A stretch of 64,000 nt of DNA from Rhizobium sp. CIAT894 (GCF_000172795.2 NZ_CP020947.1:4047001-4111000), one strand, 5' to 3'. Shown: positions 16,983-25,682, counted from the first letter of the stretch. Numbers and translations are program-made. Notes: generated by a model not told the origin, from the sequence alone.

Positions 16983-17211
16983 ATTAGGCTCAGGACTTAT
17001 AAATTTAGTTTGATATGTGATCCTGTCCTCCGACAGGAGGTCCCTGACGGGTGATTTGTCTCTGCCGAGCGCGCGCCGGATGGCGCGGATATCGCCGTTC
17101 TTCCCGCTGTGGCGCGGATTCCGCAGGTCGATGACCGGCGGGTGGGCGCGTTGTGTTGAGCGCGGAGGCAATAATCTCCGCGTCCAGCCCCATCATTCGC
17201 AAGTCGGCGTC
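16983..17211. other. Unassigned stretch at the edge of the accessory block
   Basis: 229 bases. The minus strand keeps an open frame with coherent composition (a segment reads VIDLRNPRHSGKNGDIRAI), which could be the decayed end of a gene, but no family is recognisable and no start fits. It marks the left junction between housekeeping and accessory DNA. Confidence 0.3.
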
Positions 17212-17598
17212 TCAGCCGGCAGAGAACTTTTGGACGGCGGTAACGTCGAAATAGTCCCGCCACTCGACAATCTTGTCGCCCTCGAGCTCGAAAATGCCCA
17301 TGATCATCACGCGTCCGATTTCACTGCCGTCAGCACGCTCGAACCGGTCGAGCCTTTCGGTGAGAACGCGAGGTCCGTCGGCGGCAATCGCGTGCATGTC
17401 GATATGAACCGTGGAGATGCCCATCGACCTCTCCAGTTCGTCGATCATCGCAATGGCCTCTTCGGCGCCCTTTGTGACTGAAACGCCTTCGTTGACCCAG
17501 CGCGTGTTGGGTGTGAACCAGCGACGGACGGCTGGCCTTCCACCGTCTTCAAAGAACGTTGCGCAAAACGCCGAAACAGTTTCGATTGGGGTGGGCAT
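17212..17598 (-). CDS. SnoaL/limonene-1,2-epoxide hydrolase-like protein
   Basis: 128-residue protein of the NTF2-like fold, closest in pattern to limonene-1,2-epoxide hydrolases. It contains VSAFCATFFEDGGRPAVRRWF, then TRWVNEGVS, HIDMHAIAADGPRVLTERLDRFE, MGIFELEGDKIVEWRDYFD. The R...D...D network of that enzyme could correspond to R84, D86 and D117-type residues, but this was not aligned. ATG 17598 gives MPTPIETVSAF; upstream frame is not coding. It is divergent from an AraC-type regulator, which probably controls it. Its substrate is unknown; a binding role without catalysis is possible. Confidence 0.72.
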   Translation of the reverse strand: MPTPIETVSAFCATFFEDGGRPAVRRWFTPNTRWVNEGVSVTKGAEEAIAMIDELERSMGISTVHIDMHAIAADGPRVLTERLDRFERADGSEIGRVMIMGIFELEGDKIVEWRDYFDVTAVQKFSAG

Positions 17599-17754
17599 GG
17601 CAGTTTCTCCTAGACCATCAGAAGCCCCGATGGCCTCTGTCTTGGCCCGATAATAGGGTTTGAACCCCAATGCCACGATGCCGAAACCTCCGCCACTCTT
17701 GCCTGATCTTCCGGAATGATTGATAGAACTGGGCAATCGGGTTAGAATGGCTCA

Positions 17755-18672
17755 ATGAGCGAACTCGACAAAATCCGCGCCATCGCGATGCGCCACGCCG
17801 GTCGTCCAAGTCTTAAATTGCCGAGATTGTTCGCTTACACGCTCGACCATACAACCGAGATCGACCCGCTGATTTACGATCCTGCGGCGTCCTTGGTGAT
17901 CCAGGGCACTCAGCGCATGTTTATCGGCGACAAGATGTTTGAGTACGGTCCTGGTCAAAGCATGATCGTTGCGGCCGAGATCGCTGCGTTGGGCCAGGTC
18001 TGTGAGGCGTCACAGGATAGACCGTTTGTCGCAGTCGGTCTGTTTCTGGACCCGGCTCTGTTGTCGGATCTCGTACTTGAAATGGCTGCGATACCCGAGT
18101 TGCCGATTGAATCGGGATATGGCGTGAGCACCGCGAGCGCGTCGCTCCTGGGCGCTTGGGGAAGACTGCTGGAACTACTCGACCGCCCAACCGAAATCCC
18201 GGTCATCGCACAGTCTCTGGAGCACGAGCTCATGTTTCGGCTGCTGATGGGGCCGCACGGCGGCCTGCTTCGTCAGATTGCCGGATCTGACTCGCGCCTG
18301 ATGCACATCCGAAAGGCCATGGCTTGGATCCGCGACCATTACACCGAGCGCCTCAATTTCAAGGCGGTCGCCGCGCTCGCGGGCATGAGCGTATCCGTTT
18401 TTTACGACCGCTTTAAAGCCGTCGCCGCCGTCAGCCCGCTTCAGTATCAGAAGTATATCCGGCTCCACGAGGCCCGCCGTCGCATGATCGCGAACCAGGC
18501 GAGTGCAGCCGAGGTGGGGTTCGCGGTCGGCTATGAAAGCGCCTCGCAGTTCAGCCGTGAGTACAAGCGTCTCTTCGGAGCGCCGCCGGGTCAAGACACC
18601 GCGAGAGCGAAGGCAGGCTTGGGGGGCATTAATCCGCCAAGATCGCTCGGTGCTCGGCCAGATGTTGCTTGA
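17755..18672 (+). CDS. AraC-family transcriptional regulator (AraC_N type)
   Basis: 305 residues. An N-terminal AraC_N (PF06719-like) domain, with DPLIYDPAASLVIQGTQRMFIGD and YGPGQSMIVAAEI, is followed by a C-terminal double helix-turn-helix. The latter has MAWIRDHYTERLNFKAVAALAG and the highly typical GFAVGYESASQFSREY. It belongs to the same subfamily as the regulator at 25855 and the remnant at 27908. It is divergent from the epoxide-hydrolase-like gene with a 156-base gap, and ends 80 bases before the convergent carboxylesterase gene. A local activator role for one or both neighbours is inferred. Confidence 0.88.
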   Translation: MSELDKIRAIAMRHAGRPSLKLPRLFAYTLDHTTEIDPLIYDPAASLVIQGTQRMFIGDKMFEYGPGQSMIVAAEIAALGQVCEASQDRPFVAVGLFLDPALLSDLVLEMAAIPELPIESGYGVSTASASLLGAWGRLLELLDRPTEIPVIAQSLEHELMFRLLMGPHGGLLRQIAGSDSRLMHIRKAMAWIRDHYTERLNFKAVAALAGMSVSVFYDRFKAVAAVSPLQYQKYIRLHEARRRMIANQASAAEVGFAVGYESASQFSREYKRLFGAPPGQDTARAKAGLGGINPPRSLGARPDVA

Positions 18673-18752
18673 AATGGCGGCCGTAGTCTCAACCTACGGC
18701 TACGACGACACTCTCTCGTAAATGGACTTCTTCAGCAGCCCGTTACGGAAGG

Positions 18753-20183
18753 TCAGGTCCGTTCGACGCCTGCGAAGATGCGCAGGACTTCGGCCGCATG
18801 GGCCGTGGGGTCGTATGATGGGTTGCCGATGCCGTGTGAAATGGGTTCCGTGGTCACGGCTTTCCAAAGCCGGTCGTGATTGCCCGCAGCGAAGTCCAGG
18901 AGGGCGTCGCGGACGAAGATATCTCGGCTAGCTTGCTCTTCGCTGCGTCCTGGGCGTTGCTGGCCGACGATGCCGTACATCTCCGTGCCGTGCACGGCTG
19001 GCGCACCTTCGACAGGGCCAACGGTGAGCAGGTGGGCATTGCCGCCCGCCGCAGCGTGCGCGAGCGCTGCACGCACGGCCGGTAGGGTGAAGAAGTAATC
19101 GGTGAAGAGCGCCCCGCGTACCTCGACCGGGGTCCGTCCGTTGACGTCATAGGCGGCGACGATGCTACGGGCACGGCTTCGGGGGATGCGCGACTTCACG
19201 ACGAGCTCGCCGACCAGGTTATTGATGCTTCCCGGATCAAACTTCTCGGTCGCGTTGATGACCCACCAGTCCGCCTCATTCGTCGTAGTGCTGAAAAGAA
19301 TATCAACGTCGCGGTGACGCCCTGATGCAAGGATGCGCAGCGGCGTGTCGGCCAGGACGGCGCCGGTCTGCAAGTTGTCGTTCACAATCCCGATAGTTGT
19401 GTTATCGATGCCGTGTCGGTCGCCGATGTCGCGCGGACTGACCTTGATCAGGATTTCAGCAAGGAGCTTTGCATCCAAAGTGAACAGACGCTCGGGATCG
19501 TCGGCGATGCCGAGTTCGGTGAGAAACTTAATCGCGAGTTCTTCGGCCCACCACGCCGGAACGATCCGGGAAGCACCGCCAGAGAACGCAGCGAGGCGCC
19601 GATAAAGTCCATCGGCGGCCGGGGCGGCCAGAAGCCCGATTGTTGAGTATGCCCCGGCGCTATGGCCGGTAACGGTGACATTCTGGGGGTCACCGCCGAA
19701 GCGGGCGATGTTCGCCTGCACCCACTTGAGAGCGGTGATGATGTCCTGAAGGCCAAGGTTGGTGGCGTCCGCGAACACGCCCCCGTACTGAGACAGCGAG
19801 AGCCAGCCGAACGGACCGAGCCGGTAGTTTAGTGACACCCCGATGGCGCGGCCGGTTGCGGCAAGACCTGAGGCGTTCGAGGTGGTCTGGGTGTTCGCAC
19901 CAACTTCGAACCCGCCGCCGAAGATATAGACGATCACCGGAAGCGGTTCCGTGCCGGCGTCTTTGGGTGCCCAGACGTTGAGGTTCAGGCAGTTTTCACT
20001 CAGTCCATTGTCGGCCTCGAGCCAGTCGGTGTTGCCGGCTTGCAATGGCGCGGGTCCTTTCCGATCATAGGGCAGATCCGGATTGAACGGCAGTAAGACC
20101 GACCGGCGGAAGCGCTCGGCGGTGGCGTAAGGAATGCCCAGCCAAGAGCGGATCGAGTGGGTTGCGGTATCGGCACCAGTCAT
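18753..20183 (-). CDS. Type-B carboxylesterase
   Basis: 476-residue alpha/beta hydrolase of the carboxylesterase type-B family. It shows the entry IRSWLGIPYATAERFRR, SENCLNLNVWAPK, and the nucleophile elbow VTVTGHSAGAYS, where GHSAG replaces the more common GESAG. The oxyanion segment reads YIFGGGFEVG, so phenylalanine replaces the usual histidine of HGGGF. No signal peptide is seen, so it is likely cytoplasmic. It would hydrolyse small carboxylic esters; the substrate is not predictable. It converges with the AraC gene. The 216 bases upstream carry repeated CAGACA-like words that may be regulatory. Confidence 0.85.
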   Translation of the reverse strand: MTGADTATHSIRSWLGIPYATAERFRRSVLLPFNPDLPYDRKGPAPLQAGNTDWLEADNGLSENCLNLNVWAPKDAGTEPLPVIVYIFGGGFEVGANTQTTSNASGLAATGRAIGVSLNYRLGPFGWLSLSQYGGVFADATNLGLQDIITALKWVQANIARFGGDPQNVTVTGHSAGAYSTIGLLAAPAADGLYRRLAAFSGGASRIVPAWWAEELAIKFLTELGIADDPERLFTLDAKLLAEILIKVSPRDIGDRHGIDNTTIGIVNDNLQTGAVLADTPLRILASGRHRDVDILFSTTTNEADWWVINATEKFDPGSINNLVGELVVKSRIPRSRARSIVAAYDVNGRTPVEVRGALFTDYFFTLPAVRAALAHAAAGGNAHLLTVGPVEGAPAVHGTEMYGIVGQQRPGRSEEQASRDIFVRDALLDFAAGNHDRLWKAVTTEPISHGIGNPSYDPTAHAAEVLRIFAGVERT

Positions 20184-20399
20184 GTGTGGGGTCCTTCCGT
20201 TGACGGCGGCAGCATCGAAACATCCTCGACGATGAACTTGTTGACGCTACAAGGCGCCAAGAGCGATTGATCGCAGTATCGGACGCCTCCAACTGCAGGA
20301 AGGCACCGTTCAGACATTAACTGACACTTCTCAGACAATCTGGCCCGTTCAGGCTAGACAAGAACAATGCGCCCGCCACTCACAATATCAAGTCGGGCA
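20184..20399. other. Intergenic region upstream of the carboxylesterase
   Basis: 216 bases. No gene. The minus strand must carry the esterase promoter. Near 20310-20335 a CAGACA word occurs twice about 22 bases apart, a possible regulator site, not assignable to a protein. Confidence 0.3.
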
Positions 20400-21956
20400 T
20401 CATCCGCAGTAGAGGATGGCTTCGATTACATGGGGGCCTCGCTCACGCATGGCATGGGCAAATGCCTCCTCGAACTCGGCAGGCGTCTCGGCGCGGGTGA
20501 CGCCAACACCGAGGCCACCGGCGACCTGCACCCAGTCGATGGACGGGTTCTCCAGGCTCATCAGTGAGGCGGCGTTGCTTCCATGGTTTTCCGCGCCAAC
20601 ACGCTTCAGTTCATTGTTCAGGATACGGTAGGCCCGGTTGGCGTAGATGACAGTGACGATGTCGAGGTTCTCCCGCGCCTGCGTCCAGAGCGCGGGCAGA
20701 ATGTACATAGCGCTGCCGTCACCCTGCAGGGTTACGACCTTTCGGTCAGGGCAGGCCACCGCGGCACCGATCGAAACGGCCATCATGCTGCCGATGGCGC
20801 CGCCTGTGAGGTTCAAATAGTCATGCGCCTCCGCAGTTGCCGTGGCCTCATAGTACGGAAATCCCGATGATGCGGACTCATCGGCGATGATGGCGTTCTG
20901 AGGCAGATGCCTGGCCACCACGCTCATGATGACGCCGGGTGATAACGGACCGGTCAATTCGTATTGCGGCATCTTGCGTTCGGCTCTTGCCGGTGTGGCT
21001 TCCGTCGCGCCGCAAGCTTCGACAAGGGCCTCCAGCGCGGCGATACCATCCTCCTGGGGTTGGGCCAACACAGCTAGCTGGCAGCCTGCGGGCGTGAGCC
21101 AGCTGGCCTTGTCGGGATAGGCAAAGAAGCTGACCGGCGGTGTCGTACCGACCAGGATGATGACGTCGGTGCCAGTCAGGAATTCAACGGCTTTTTCGGA
21201 GAAATAGGGCAGACGCTCGACCGGTACGCGGCCTGCACCGCGTTGCAGGCGCGGCGTGAAGGTGTCACACATCAAGCGAGCGCCGGTATGGGCAGCGATC
21301 TTGCCTGCGGCGTCCAGGCCGCGTTCCTGCAAGGCGTTGCCACGCATGATGATGGCAATCTTGCGTCCTTGCCCCAGCAGTTTGGCGATGCGGTCAACCG
21401 TTTCACCCGGCACGGGTTGCGCGACGGGCACGTCGATGCGGCCCCCGACACCCTCGGCGTCGGTCCAGGCCGTGTCTGCCGGCAGGATCAGCGTCGCAAT
21501 GCGGCCGGGATGCTCGAGTGCGACCTTGACCGCCATGGCGGTATCGGCCGCGATATTGCGTGCGCTGCTTGACGAGTGCACCCAGTCGGAGACCGGTCTG
21601 GCAAAGCCCTTGATGTCGGAGGTTAGTGGCGCGTCGTATTGAAGATGCGCGGCGGCATGATCTCCCACCACGTTGATAACCGGACTTGAGGCGCGACGTG
21701 CATTGTGCAGGTTCGCAAGCCCGTTGGCGAGGCCGGGTCCCAGATGCAGCAATGTGCAGGCCGGGCGTCCCGTCATGCGGCCGTAACCATCCGCTGCACC
21801 GGTCGCCACGTTCTCTTGAAGCGCGAGGACAGGACGCATGCCGGGCACACGGTCGAGCGCAGCGACAAAGTGCATTTCCGACGTGCCGGGATTGGCAAAG
21901 CAGGTATCGACACCGTTGGTGACGAGTGTTCGAAGCAGGATTTCAGCACCGTTCAC
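20400..21956 (-). CDS. ThDP-dependent acetolactate synthase/benzoylformate decarboxylase-like enzyme
   Basis: 518 residues in the three-domain ThDP layout. The pyrimidine-binding domain has FANPGTSEMHFVAALD and the catalytic glutamate in LQENVATGAADGYGRMTG. A central domain follows, then the ThDP/Mg site LQGDGSAMYILPALWTQ with the closing asparagine in VTVIYANRAYRIL. The FANPGTSEMHF start and lack of an acetolactate-synthase small-subunit gene suggest a decarboxylase or ligase of the benzoylformate decarboxylase type rather than branched-chain IlvB. The start is a GTG at 21956 with CCGGAG spaced seven bases. It is divergent from an Lrp-type gene, and the shared region has a palindrome at 21993-22020. 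Confidence 0.82.
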   Translation of the reverse strand: MNGAEILLRTLVTNGVDTCFANPGTSEMHFVAALDRVPGMRPVLALQENVATGAADGYGRMTGRPACTLLHLGPGLANGLANLHNARRASSPVINVVGDHAAAHLQYDAPLTSDIKGFARPVSDWVHSSSSARNIAADTAMAVKVALEHPGRIATLILPADTAWTDAEGVGGRIDVPVAQPVPGETVDRIAKLLGQGRKIAIIMRGNALQERGLDAAGKIAAHTGARLMCDTFTPRLQRGAGRVPVERLPYFSEKAVEFLTGTDVIILVGTTPPVSFFAYPDKASWLTPAGCQLAVLAQPQEDGIAALEALVEACGATEATPARAERKMPQYELTGPLSPGVIMSVVARHLPQNAIIADESASSGFPYYEATATAEAHDYLNLTGGAIGSMMAVSIGAAVACPDRKVVTLQGDGSAMYILPALWTQARENLDIVTVIYANRAYRILNNELKRVGAENHGSNAASLMSLENPSIDWVQVAGGLGVGVTRAETPAEFEEAFAHAMRERGPHVIEAILYCG

Positions 21957-21992
21957 GATGATTCTCCGGTTTATTAGATCAGGCGATCATTG

Positions 21993-22020
21993 ACTTTGCC
22001 CTGATGCAATTCAGCAAAGT
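21993..22020. promoter_or_regulatory. Palindromic operator candidate between ThDP gene and lrp
   Basis: ACTTTGC at 21993-21999 and GCAAAGT at 22014-22020 are perfect inverted arms 14 bases apart, with further partial symmetry CTGA/TTCAG inside. It is centred in the 108-base AT-rich gap between the divergent genes. Lrp/AsnC proteins bind such dyads. Confidence 0.5.
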
Positions 22021-22064
22021 AAATGATAATCTGAAATTTATTCGCCGCAATATTGGAGTCGATC

Positions 22065-22559
22065 ATGTCGGAAGAAACGAATAGCGTTAGTAGAAAGACC
22101 ACATCCACAGCCAGACTGGACGCAACCGACCGAAAATTATTAGGCCTACTGGCTGTGGATGCGACCCGGAGCTACGCGGATCTCGGCAAGCTGATGAATC
22201 TGTCGCCGCCAGCGGTTCACGAGCGCGCCAAACGTTTGCGACAGGACGGGGTGATTAAGGCCACCATCGCCGTCCTCGACGGCGGCCTTGTCGGACGTCC
22301 GCTTTTAGCGTTCATTCATGTCGATACGACCAGCTGGGCGGTAACGCGGCAATTGCTGGCGCTGGAGGAGTTTCCTGAGGTTGAAGAGATCCATACCATA
22401 ACCGGGGAAAGCGCAATGTTGTTGAAGGTGCGCACGCGCGACACTCAGGCATTGGAAGAGCTGTTAGGCCGCATTCATTCTATTGACGGGTTTAAGGGTA
22501 CTCGCAGTTATATCGCCCTATCGACCTACCTCGAACGCGGACCGAGTGCTGCGATCTGA
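22065..22559 (+). CDS. Lrp/AsnC-family transcriptional regulator
   Basis: 164 residues. An N-terminal winged HTH begins LDATDRKLLGLLAVDATRSYADLGKLMNLS, with recognition helix AVHERAKRLRQDGVI. The C-terminal RAM/AsnC ligand domain has the VEEIHTITGESAMLLKV core typical of Lrp proteins. It has an unusual polar N-terminal tail of about 18 residues. ATG 22065 is used; a TTG at 22053 is also in frame. The divergent partner is the ThDP enzyme, and the dyad between them suggests direct control, with the effector perhaps being an amino acid or keto acid related to the enzyme's substrate (inference). Confidence 0.88.
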   Translation: MSEETNSVSRKTTSTARLDATDRKLLGLLAVDATRSYADLGKLMNLSPPAVHERAKRLRQDGVIKATIAVLDGGLVGRPLLAFIHVDTTSWAVTRQLLALEEFPEVEEIHTITGESAMLLKVRTRDTQALEELLGRIHSIDGFKGTRSYIALSTYLERGPSAAI

Positions 22560-22701
22560 CTTTCGTGCGCAAGGCATGGCGGAAGAGAAAATACGGACCC
22601 GCTGATGTTCGCAACGACGGTCGCATCTTCAACGCCGAACTGCTCCCTTTAGTGTTCGCGCATCCAGTCCGACGCCTTAGGCTGGATATGAACGGCAACG
22701 C

Positions 22702-23595
22702 CTACGCCCGGGTGCGCGACTGCCGGGCAGCGATGACGCTGCTCCGTGCGTAGAGCCCGCATCCGAGCCAGATCATACCGAAGGTTGCCAGTTGAACGGG
22801 ACGGATCGGCTCATGGTAGAGCAGGAACGCTTCCAGGAGGAGAAGTGTTGGAGCGATGAACTGCAGGAGGCCTAGCGTCGCGTAGCGCAGCCGCCGAGCG
22901 CCTGCGGCGAACAGGATCAGCGGCAGGGCGGTTATCGGCCCGGCGAGGATCAGGAGGGCGTCGACCACCCCGCTTTGCCCGAACGCCGTCTCGCCGAGAC
23001 CGCTGACGTAGAAGAGGAGGCCGAGCGCGAACGGCGCGAGGATCGCGGTCTCGATCATCAGTCCGCCGAGCGCGTCGATCGCCGCGACCTTGCGGATCAG
23101 GCCGTAGACGCCGAAGCTCAAGGCCAGCGTGAGCGAGATCCAGAGCGCACCGCCGCCGCTGATGGCCAGAATCAGGACGCCGGCAGCCGCGACGCCGATC
23201 GCGACTTTCTGCAACCGGTCGAGCCGCTCGCCGAGCAGCAGCGTACCGAGCGCGACGCTGACGAGCGGCGTGATGAAATAGCCGAGACTCGCCTCGACGA
23301 GCCGCCCGTTGGCGGCCGACCAGATATAGACGAACCAGTTGATGGCGATCAACGCGGCGCTGAGGGTCAGCAGCCCCAGCGTACGGACTTTTGCTGCGGC
23401 AAGGATGGGTCGCATCTGTCTTGCCGCCACGAGGATCGTGCCGAACACCAGCAAGGACCAGAGAACGCGATGCGACAGGACCTGAAGCGCATCCACGTCC
23501 TTGAGCAGGTTGAGGTAGAGCGGCAGCACGCCCCACAGAACATTGGCGGCGATGCCATAGAGCAACCCCGTGCGGCTGTCGGGAGGATGGGTCAT
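22702..23595 (-). CDS. rarD: RarD-type EamA permease
   Basis: 297-residue membrane protein with ten hydrophobic segments, of the RarD subgroup of drug/metabolite transporters. It opens with GLLYGIAANVLWGVLPLYLNLL and contains LSHRVLWSLL, AINWFVYIWSAANGRLVEASLGYFITPLV, LLGERL and the C-terminal RLRYATLGLLQFIAPTLLL, which are all RarD marks. RarD was named for chloramphenicol sensitivity in other bacteria; a physiological substrate is not known. ATG 23595. It is on the same strand as the next four genes and may be the last gene of that group; the 66-base gap to the monooxygenase allows co-transcription. Confidence 0.86.
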   Translation of the reverse strand: MTHPPDSRTGLLYGIAANVLWGVLPLYLNLLKDVDALQVLSHRVLWSLLVFGTILVAARQMRPILAAAKVRTLGLLTLSAALIAINWFVYIWSAANGRLVEASLGYFITPLVSVALGTLLLGERLDRLQKVAIGVAAAGVLILAISGGGALWISLTLALSFGVYGLIRKVAAIDALGGLMIETAILAPFALGLLFYVSGLGETAFGQSGVVDALLILAGPITALPLILFAAGARRLRYATLGLLQFIAPTLLLLEAFLLYHEPIRPVQLATFGMIWLGCGLYARSSVIAARQSRTRA

Positions 23596-23661
23596 GGAAA
23601 CCTCGGCGAGGATAAGCGTATCAAGGGTGTTAGGGCCGGCCTATGCCGGCCGGACCTGATA

Positions 23662-23961
23662 TCAGGCAGGGTGGCCGACGACGTCGAAGGTCTCGATCTC
23701 CGGGTCCCCGGAAACGAAGGGCGCCGTCTTCGGACGGTGGGCGGCCATGTGCGAGGATGCACGGTGGGCGGCGAGCGCGGCCTCGTCGTCGTAGATTTCG
23801 ACGAGCATGTAGGTGCCGGGACGCGTGCGCGACCGGAACAGGTCGTAAAGGCGGTTGCCAGGTTCGTTGCCGCGCACCGCCGCGGCCTGGGCGGCGAAGG
23901 CGTGCTTGAAGGCGGCATCGCTGTCGGGCGCCACCGTCATCTTCACCATCATTCCGATCAT
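23662..23961 (-). CDS. Antibiotic biosynthesis monooxygenase (ABM)-domain protein
   Basis: 99 residues forming one ABM ferredoxin-like domain: MIGMMVKMTVAPDSDAAF, YDLFRSRTRPGTYMLVEIYDDEAAL, then AHRASSHMAAHRP. Such dimeric cofactor-free proteins act as quinol monooxygenases or heme-degrading enzymes. The role here is not determined. ATG 23961 is used; the longer frame lacks coding features. A 118-base gap separates it from the upstream isochorismatase-like gene on the same strand. Confidence 0.78.
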   Translation of the reverse strand: MIGMMVKMTVAPDSDAAFKHAFAAQAAAVRGNEPGNRLYDLFRSRTRPGTYMLVEIYDDEAALAAHRASSHMAAHRPKTAPFVSGDPEIETFDVVGHPA

Positions 23962-24079
23962 CGTCGTTTCTTCCTCTCGATCTTGGGCTCGCCGGATGTC
24001 GATTCCTTTGCCACCGGCGCAGCCCTGCGCGATACAAATGCCCGGCGTCACCTTGAGCGGCGCCGGGCATGGCAGCCAC

Positions 24080-24691
24080 TCAGCCTTGGGTCAGGAACTG
24101 CTGCGTGGTGATTGCGTTGGCGTAGAACGGCGCGATCTCGGTCACGAAGTCATCTTGCTGCTTCCGGGTGTAGCCTGCCGACGCATCGTAGATGACGTTG
24201 GTGTGGTAGCCGAGGTCGTGGGCGTTGCGCATCGAGGATTCGACGCACTGGCGCAGCGAGAAGCCGGCGAGATAGATGTCGAAGATGCGGTTGTTGCGCA
24301 GATAGCTGTCGAGCGTGGTGCCGACGAACACGCTGCTCCCGCCGCCGCGCTCGCGGACGACGAATTCGCCTTCCGTAGGCTCGAAGCCGGGGAAGAAGTC
24401 TGCCTGCCCGCCCAGGAACGACCCATAGTCACGCATCATCCTGCGCAGCCCATACTTGCCCTCGCCCAGCACCTTGAACTCAGGCTCGAACTTCAGCGAA
24501 GCGTGGATCACGTGCATGCCGCGACGGCGGGCTTCGGCGAGCGCGATCTTCGAATTGGCGATCGCGATGTCGACCTGCTCGCGGTCCTGGAACGATGGAT
24601 AGATTCCGCCGCTCGGCGAAAGCCAGTCGTTGACGTATTCAATAAGGATCAGCGCGCTCTTGTCGGCGACGTTGGTTGAATGGTCGGCCAT
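24080..24691 (-). CDS. Isochorismatase-like cysteine hydrolase with altered triad
   Basis: 203 residues, isochorismatase fold. ALILIEYVNDWL carries E18 at the position of the catalytic aspartate. GEFVVRERGGGSSVF carries arginine where the family has the catalytic lysine. The nucleophile C149 is present in LAGFSLRQCVESSMRNAHDLGY. The D-to-E and K-to-R changes are conservative, so either a divergent subfamily or weakened activity is possible. The family includes nicotinamidases, isochorismatases and N-carbamoyl amidases. It lies 51 bases downstream of the GST gene, same strand. ATG 24691. Confidence 0.75.
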   Translation of the reverse strand: MADHSTNVADKSALILIEYVNDWLSPSGGIYPSFQDREQVDIAIANSKIALAEARRRGMHVIHASLKFEPEFKVLGEGKYGLRRMMRDYGSFLGGQADFFPGFEPTEGEFVVRERGGGSSVFVGTTLDSYLRNNRIFDIYLAGFSLRQCVESSMRNAHDLGYHTNVIYDASAGYTRKQQDDFVTEIAPFYANAITTQQFLTQG

Positions 24692-24742
24692 GATGATACT
24701 CCTTGGTTGAAAAGCGGGTTGTGCAAGAGATGACGTGCAGCG

Positions 24743-25417
24743 TCAGGCGGCGACGAGGGCCCCGTTCTGGCGCAGATGGTCGCGGAAGCGCGCAGCATAA
24801 TCGTCCACCACGGCCTCCTTGACGCTGGAGCGCGAAGCCAGCGCCGCGCGCCAGGCCGAGACCCGCGGCAGGCCGTCGAAGATCGGCTGCGCCGCCGCGG
24901 GCTGAATGATGGCGAAATAGCGAAACAGCGGGGCATAGATCGCATCGACCATGCCGAAGGCGGAGCCGGCGAAATAGGGGCCGGCGCCCAGTTCCGCTTC
25001 GAGCTTGCGCAGCCGGTCGCGAAACGCGGCTCTGCGGGCGTCGGCGGTCGCGGCGTCGACGGAGTGGAGGAACTGCCAGCCATCCGTCATGGTCTGGCTG
25101 GCGAATTCGATCCACGCCCGCTGCCGGGCGCGCAGCAGCGGATCCTCCGGATACATCGCTGTGCTGCGCTCCGTTTCCTCGAGATATTCGCAGATCACCA
25201 TGCTTTCGAAGAGAATGGCGTCCTCGGCGCCGGCCCGGGCGATCTTCAGCAGCGGAACCTTGCCGGTCGGCGAAAGCGCCAGGAACCAGTCGGGCTTTGC
25301 CGAAAGATCGACATTGATCCGGTCGAAGGGCACACCCTTTTCCAGAAGGACGATCGCGGCCCGCTGAACGAAGGGGCAGAGCGGGTGGCTGATGAGCGTC
25401 AGGCGCGTTGCGGTCAT
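24743..25417 (-). CDS. Glutathione S-transferase family protein
   Basis: 224 residues. An N-terminal thioredoxin-like domain has LISHPLCPFVQRAAIVLLEKGV (a CPxV site), then PTGKVPLLKI and the glutathione-binding ESMVICEYLEE. The all-helical C-terminal half starts at about residue 90 with YPEDPLLRARQRAWIEF. The N-terminal cysteine points to an omega/lambda-like or dehydroascorbate-reductase-like class. ATG 25417 gives MTATRLTLISH. It lies 49 bases downstream of the internally deleted SDR gene, so a detoxification operon with AraC control at its head is plausible. Confidence 0.85.
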   Translation of the reverse strand: MTATRLTLISHPLCPFVQRAAIVLLEKGVPFDRINVDLSAKPDWFLALSPTGKVPLLKIARAGAEDAILFESMVICEYLEETERSTAMYPEDPLLRARQRAWIEFASQTMTDGWQFLHSVDAATADARRAAFRDRLRKLEAELGAGPYFAGSAFGMVDAIYAPLFRYFAIIQPAAAQPIFDGLPRVSAWRAALASRSSVKEAVVDDYAARFRDHLRQNGALVAA

Positions 25418-25466
25418 GATGGTCTCTCGATCTTTTGTCATGGAAGGGTGTGGAACGGGCCGGCCG

Positions 25467-25682
25467 TCAGGGCAGCTGCCCGCCCGAAATGTCGAAGATG
25501 GTGCCGTTCGCCCAGCCCATCTCGTCGGACAGGATGACCGCAACCGCGCCGCCGATATCGTCTGGCTGCCCGACCCGGCCGAGCGCGATGCCCTGCGCCA
25601 CGAAGGGCCCGGCGAGATGCACCACCATGTTGCGGCCGAGGCCCCGGCTAGCGCCGGTGATGATGGCGATCTGTCTGGTCAT
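25467..25682 (-). pseudogene. Short-chain dehydrogenase with internal deletion
   Basis: 71-codon frame that joins the SDR N terminus (MTRQIAIITGASRGLGRNM, with the TGxxxGxG nucleotide motif) directly to the SDR C terminus (GIALGRVGQPDDIGG, then WANGTIFDISGGQ). About 170 residues of a normal 240-250-residue protein are missing, including NAG, the catalytic serine and YxxxK. The joint lies near codon 24. The frame is preserved, but no catalysis is possible. It stands first after the divergent AraC gene, so the intact ancestor was probably that regulator's target. Confidence 0.82.

Noticed and set aside
16983..17211. Insertion-sequence remnant beside accA
   Set aside because: Open frame here has no transposase motif and no inverted terminal repeats that I can recognise.
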